A stretch of DNA of 64,000 bases, from assembly GCF_035634895.1 (NCBI RefSeq), contig NZ_DASQCC010000100.1, forward strand, positions 5,509 through 69,508, in the 5' to 3' direction. Below the pieces are notes generated by a model. The model made no database searches. It had not been told where the DNA came from and was given only the letters and a program-made list of their open reading frames with translations. The number at the start of each line of letters is the position of its first letter. Positions within the stretch are counted from its first letter, which is position 1. Positions 62,152-64,000 of the stretch are shown piece by piece. The DNA comes from Actinophytocola sp035634895. GTDB lineage: Bacteria; Actinomycetota; Actinomycetes; Mycobacteriales; Pseudonocardiaceae. A program made the translations under genes and the position numbers.

Positions 62152-63345
62152 ATGCGACGCTGGTTCATCCTCACTGTTGGACTGATCGCGCAGGCGACGA
62201 CGTGCAGTTTTCTGTACGGGCTGCCGTTCCTGATCCCGGCACTGGAGGCGGACCACGGCCTGTCGCTGACGACGGCAAGCCTGCTGATCTCGGCGCCGCT
62301 GCTGGGGCTGCTGGGGGCACTGATCGCGTGGGGCGCGGCGGCCGACCGTTTCGGCGAACGCACGGTGATGACGATCGGCCTGGCGCTGACCGGTGTGCTG
62401 TTGCTGGCAAGCCTGGCGCTGCCGGGTTTCGTGTTGTTCGGGGCCGGGCTGTTGCTGGCGGGGGCGTGCGCGGCGTCGGTGAACGCGGCGAGCGGACGGG
62501 TGGTGCTGGGTTGGTTCAGCGCCCGCGAACGTGGGCTGGCGATGGGAATCCGGCAGACCGCCCAACCGGTGGGGGTCGGCATCGCGGCCGCTTCCCTGCC
62601 CCCGCTGGCCGCCGCTCACGGCTTCGCGACGGCCGTGGCACTACCGGCGGTGCTGTGCCTGATGTCGGCGGTGCTGGTGTGGTTCGTGGTGGTGGACCCA
62701 CCACGCCCACCCCGGACCGTGGCGGCGGCGACGTCCCCGTACACCGGCCCATCGGCGACCACGCTGGTGCGCCTGCACGCGGCGAGCGCGATGCTGGTGA
62801 TCCCACAGTTCGTGTCGGCGACGTTCGCGGTGACGTACCTGGTGTCGTCCCGCGGGTGGAGCCCGATCGCGGCGGGTCAGCTCGTGGCGGTGGTACAGGT
62901 GGTGGGCGCCGGCGGCCGCATCCTGGCCGGGGTGTGGTCGGACCGCGCCGAGAGCCGAATGCGCCCGATGCGGCTGATAGCGGTGTTCGCCCTGGCCTCG
63001 ATGGTGTCGTGGGCGGTGGGAGACGCACTGGACTCGTGGCTGGCGGTGGCCGCACTGGTAACGGCATTGGTAGTGACGGTGACCGACAACGGCCTGGGCT
63101 TCACCGCGACGGCGGAGCTGGCGGGCCCGTTCTGGGCCGGCCGGGCCCTGGGCGTGCAGAACACCGGCCAGAACGTCGCGGCGATGGCCGCGGCACCACT
63201 GTTCAGCACGTTGATCATCGCGTTCGGCTACCCCGTGGCACTGCTGCTGGCGGCGGTGTTTCCCGCGGCGGGGGCGGTGCTGACACCGGTCGCGGGCGAG
63301 TCAGCGGCGCGTGTCGACGCGGTGGAAGTTGAGGTACGCCCGTGA
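62152..63345 (+). CDS. Major facilitator superfamily transporter
   Basis: A 397-residue MFS protein with 12 predicted membrane helices. ISAPLLGLLGALIAWGAAADRFGERTVMTIG contains the loop motif DRFGERT, WFSARERGLAMGIRQTAQPVGVG and RILAGVWSDRAESRMRP are further MFS features. Similar to nitrate/oxalate or sugar-acid porters; substrate not assigned. ATG 62152. It overlaps the convergent dcd gene by 45 bases. Confidence 0.9.
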   Translation: MRRWFILTVGLIAQATTCSFLYGLPFLIPALEADHGLSLTTASLLISAPLLGLLGALIAWGAAADRFGERTVMTIGLALTGVLLLASLALPGFVLFGAGLLLAGACAASVNAASGRVVLGWFSARERGLAMGIRQTAQPVGVGIAAASLPPLAAAHGFATAVALPAVLCLMSAVLVWFVVVDPPRPPRTVAAATSPYTGPSATTLVRLHAASAMLVIPQFVSATFAVTYLVSSRGWSPIAAGQLVAVVQVVGAGGRILAGVWSDRAESRMRPMRLIAVFALASMVSWAVGDALDSWLAVAALVTALVVTVTDNGLGFTATAELAGPFWAGRALGVQNTGQNVAAMAAAPLFSTLIIAFGYPVALLLAAVFPAAGAVLTPVAGESAARVDAVEVEVRP

Positions 63346-63882
63346 GGGGGTGGGCCCACGCTGCCCCTGGTAACGGGAGCCGGCTTGCTGTGACCCGTAT
63401 GGGTTCTCGGCCGCGCTGGTGAGCCGGAAGAGACAGAGCTGACCGATCTTCATGCCCGGCCAGAGCGTGATGGGCAGGTTGGCGACGTTCGAGAGCTCGA
63501 GGGTGATGTGCCCCTCGAACCCCGGATCGATGAACCCGGCGGTCGAGTGCGTGAGCAGCCCGAGCCGGCCGAGCGAGGACTTCCCCTCGAGCCGCCCGGC
63601 AAGATCGTCGGGAAGGTCGACCCCCTCGAAGGTCGACCCGAGCACGAACTCCCCGGGATGGAGGACGAAGGGCTCGTCGTCGGTGGTCTCGACCAGCGTG
63701 GTGAGGTCGTCCTGCCGCTGCCTGGGGTCGATGTGGGTGTACTTGGTGTTGTTGAACACCCGGAAGAACCGATCAAGCCGCACGTCGATACTCGAGGGCT
63801 GGATCATGGCCTCATCCAGGGGCTCGACCCGAAGCCGCCCCGAGGCGAGTTCCTTGCGCAGGTCACCGTCGCTCAACAACAC
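63301..63882 (-). CDS. dcd: dCTP deaminase
   Basis: A 193-residue enzyme: MLLSDGDLRKELASGRLRVEP, MIQPSSIDVRLDRFFRVF, PGEFVLGSTFE, KSSLGRLGLLTHSTAGFIDPGFEGHITLELSN (catalytic residues) and YQGQRGPTPSRAYLNF. In actinobacteria it may be the bifunctional dCTP deaminase/dUTPase, giving dUMP. GTG start at 63882. Convergent with the MFS gene; close to tRNA-Gly. Confidence 0.97.
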   Translation of the reverse strand: MLLSDGDLRKELASGRLRVEPLDEAMIQPSSIDVRLDRFFRVFNNTKYTHIDPRQRQDDLTTLVETTDDEPFVLHPGEFVLGSTFEGVDLPDDLAGRLEGKSSLGRLGLLTHSTAGFIDPGFEGHITLELSNVANLPITLWPGMKIGQLCLFRLTSAAENPYGSQQAGSRYQGQRGPTPSRAYLNFHRVDTRR

Positions 63883-63928
63883 CCGCTCACCCTAGCGAGC
63901 CCCCACCATGTAAGCTCACCAGCGCTCT

Positions 63929-63999
63929 GCGGATGTAGTTCAATGGTAGAACATCAGCTTCCCAAGCTGAGAACGCGGGTTCGATTCCCGTCATCCGCT
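63929..63999 (+). tRNA. tRNA-Gly (anticodon CCC)
   Basis: A 71-base cloverleaf. Acceptor GCGGATG pairs with CATCCGC; D arm GTTC/GAAC; anticodon stem TCAGC/GCTGA with loop TTCCCAA, so anticodon CCC; T arm GCGGG-TTCGATT-CCCGT. The discriminator is T; CCA is not encoded within the window. Confidence 0.96.
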
Positions 64000-64000
64000 C

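Overview
The window is uniformly GC-rich, with GTG starts, ATGA/GTGA stop-start overlaps and many actinobacterial gene families: F420-type oxidoreductases, SigE-family sigma factors, WXG100/PPE/EspG-like type VII proteins, a DUF397/XRE pair, a SARP regulator, and a dnaK-grpE-dnaJ-hspR operon with HAIR boxes. This points to a filamentous actinomycete, most likely of the order Pseudonocardiales (Lentzea/Saccharothrix/Amycolatopsis type). The genus is inference. Most of it looks like ordinary chromosome: no prophage, insertion sequence, CRISPR array or rRNA operon is visible.

Layout. 1-4.2 kb: the 5' part of purB behind two paralogous modules, each a SigE-family sigma factor plus a one-TM partner, with a TetR gene between them. 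4.3-9.1 kb: threonine aldolase, a 58-aa membrane protein, an aminotransferase, a DHA2-type MFS exporter and a MarR regulator, with a relic of a sigma-factor gene beside marR. 9.1-13.7 kb: a six-gene type VII (ESX) accessory operon ending in a predicted secreted transglycosylase. 13.8-24.4 kb: purD, a TAXI-TRAP transporter, a secreted phosphodiesterase, purA, a secreted HNH nuclease, DUF3151, class II aldolase and DUF427. 24.8-29.7 kb: an LLM oxidoreductase with a palindromic operator, Tat-exported PhoD, SDR, F420 PPOX, YciI and a lone sigma factor. 29.8-37.8 kb: nagA behind a DasR-like site, two DedA proteins, a GlcD-type oxidase, an esterase, glyoxalase-like, SDR and GH76 genes. 37.9-46.4 kb: a molybdopterin oxidoreductase, an XRE/DUF397/SARP regulator group, a SpoU methyltransferase, pyrE and a scramblase-like protein. 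46.4-51 kb: a GntR-ABC module followed by two tandem secreted hydrolases. 51.2-61.2 kb: the heat-shock region (clpB; dnaK-grpE-dnaJ-hspR) enclosing a PPOX gene and a flavohemoglobin. 61.2-64 kb: a DUF4097-like lipoprotein, an MFS transporter, dcd and tRNA-Gly.

How it fits together. Purine and pyrimidine genes (purB, purD, purA, pyrE, dcd) and central metabolism are interleaved with envelope-stress and cell-wall functions. HspR, made from the end of the dnaK operon, probably represses both dnaK and clpB through the three HAIR boxes seen here. NagA and its dre-like site tie aminosugar use to DasR-type control. The ESX accessory cluster has chaperone-like and substrate-like genes but no ESX core machinery in view, so it must rely on machinery encoded elsewhere.

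The signals most worth following are: the ESX operon with a WXG100-transglycosylase fusion; three DnaA-box-like 9-mers spaced exactly 21 bp apart upstream of clpB; a roughly 60-bp intergenic element present twice; the sigma-gene relic that matches the intact sigma gene about 21 kb away; and the sigma/one-TM modules, the first of which runs straight into purB.
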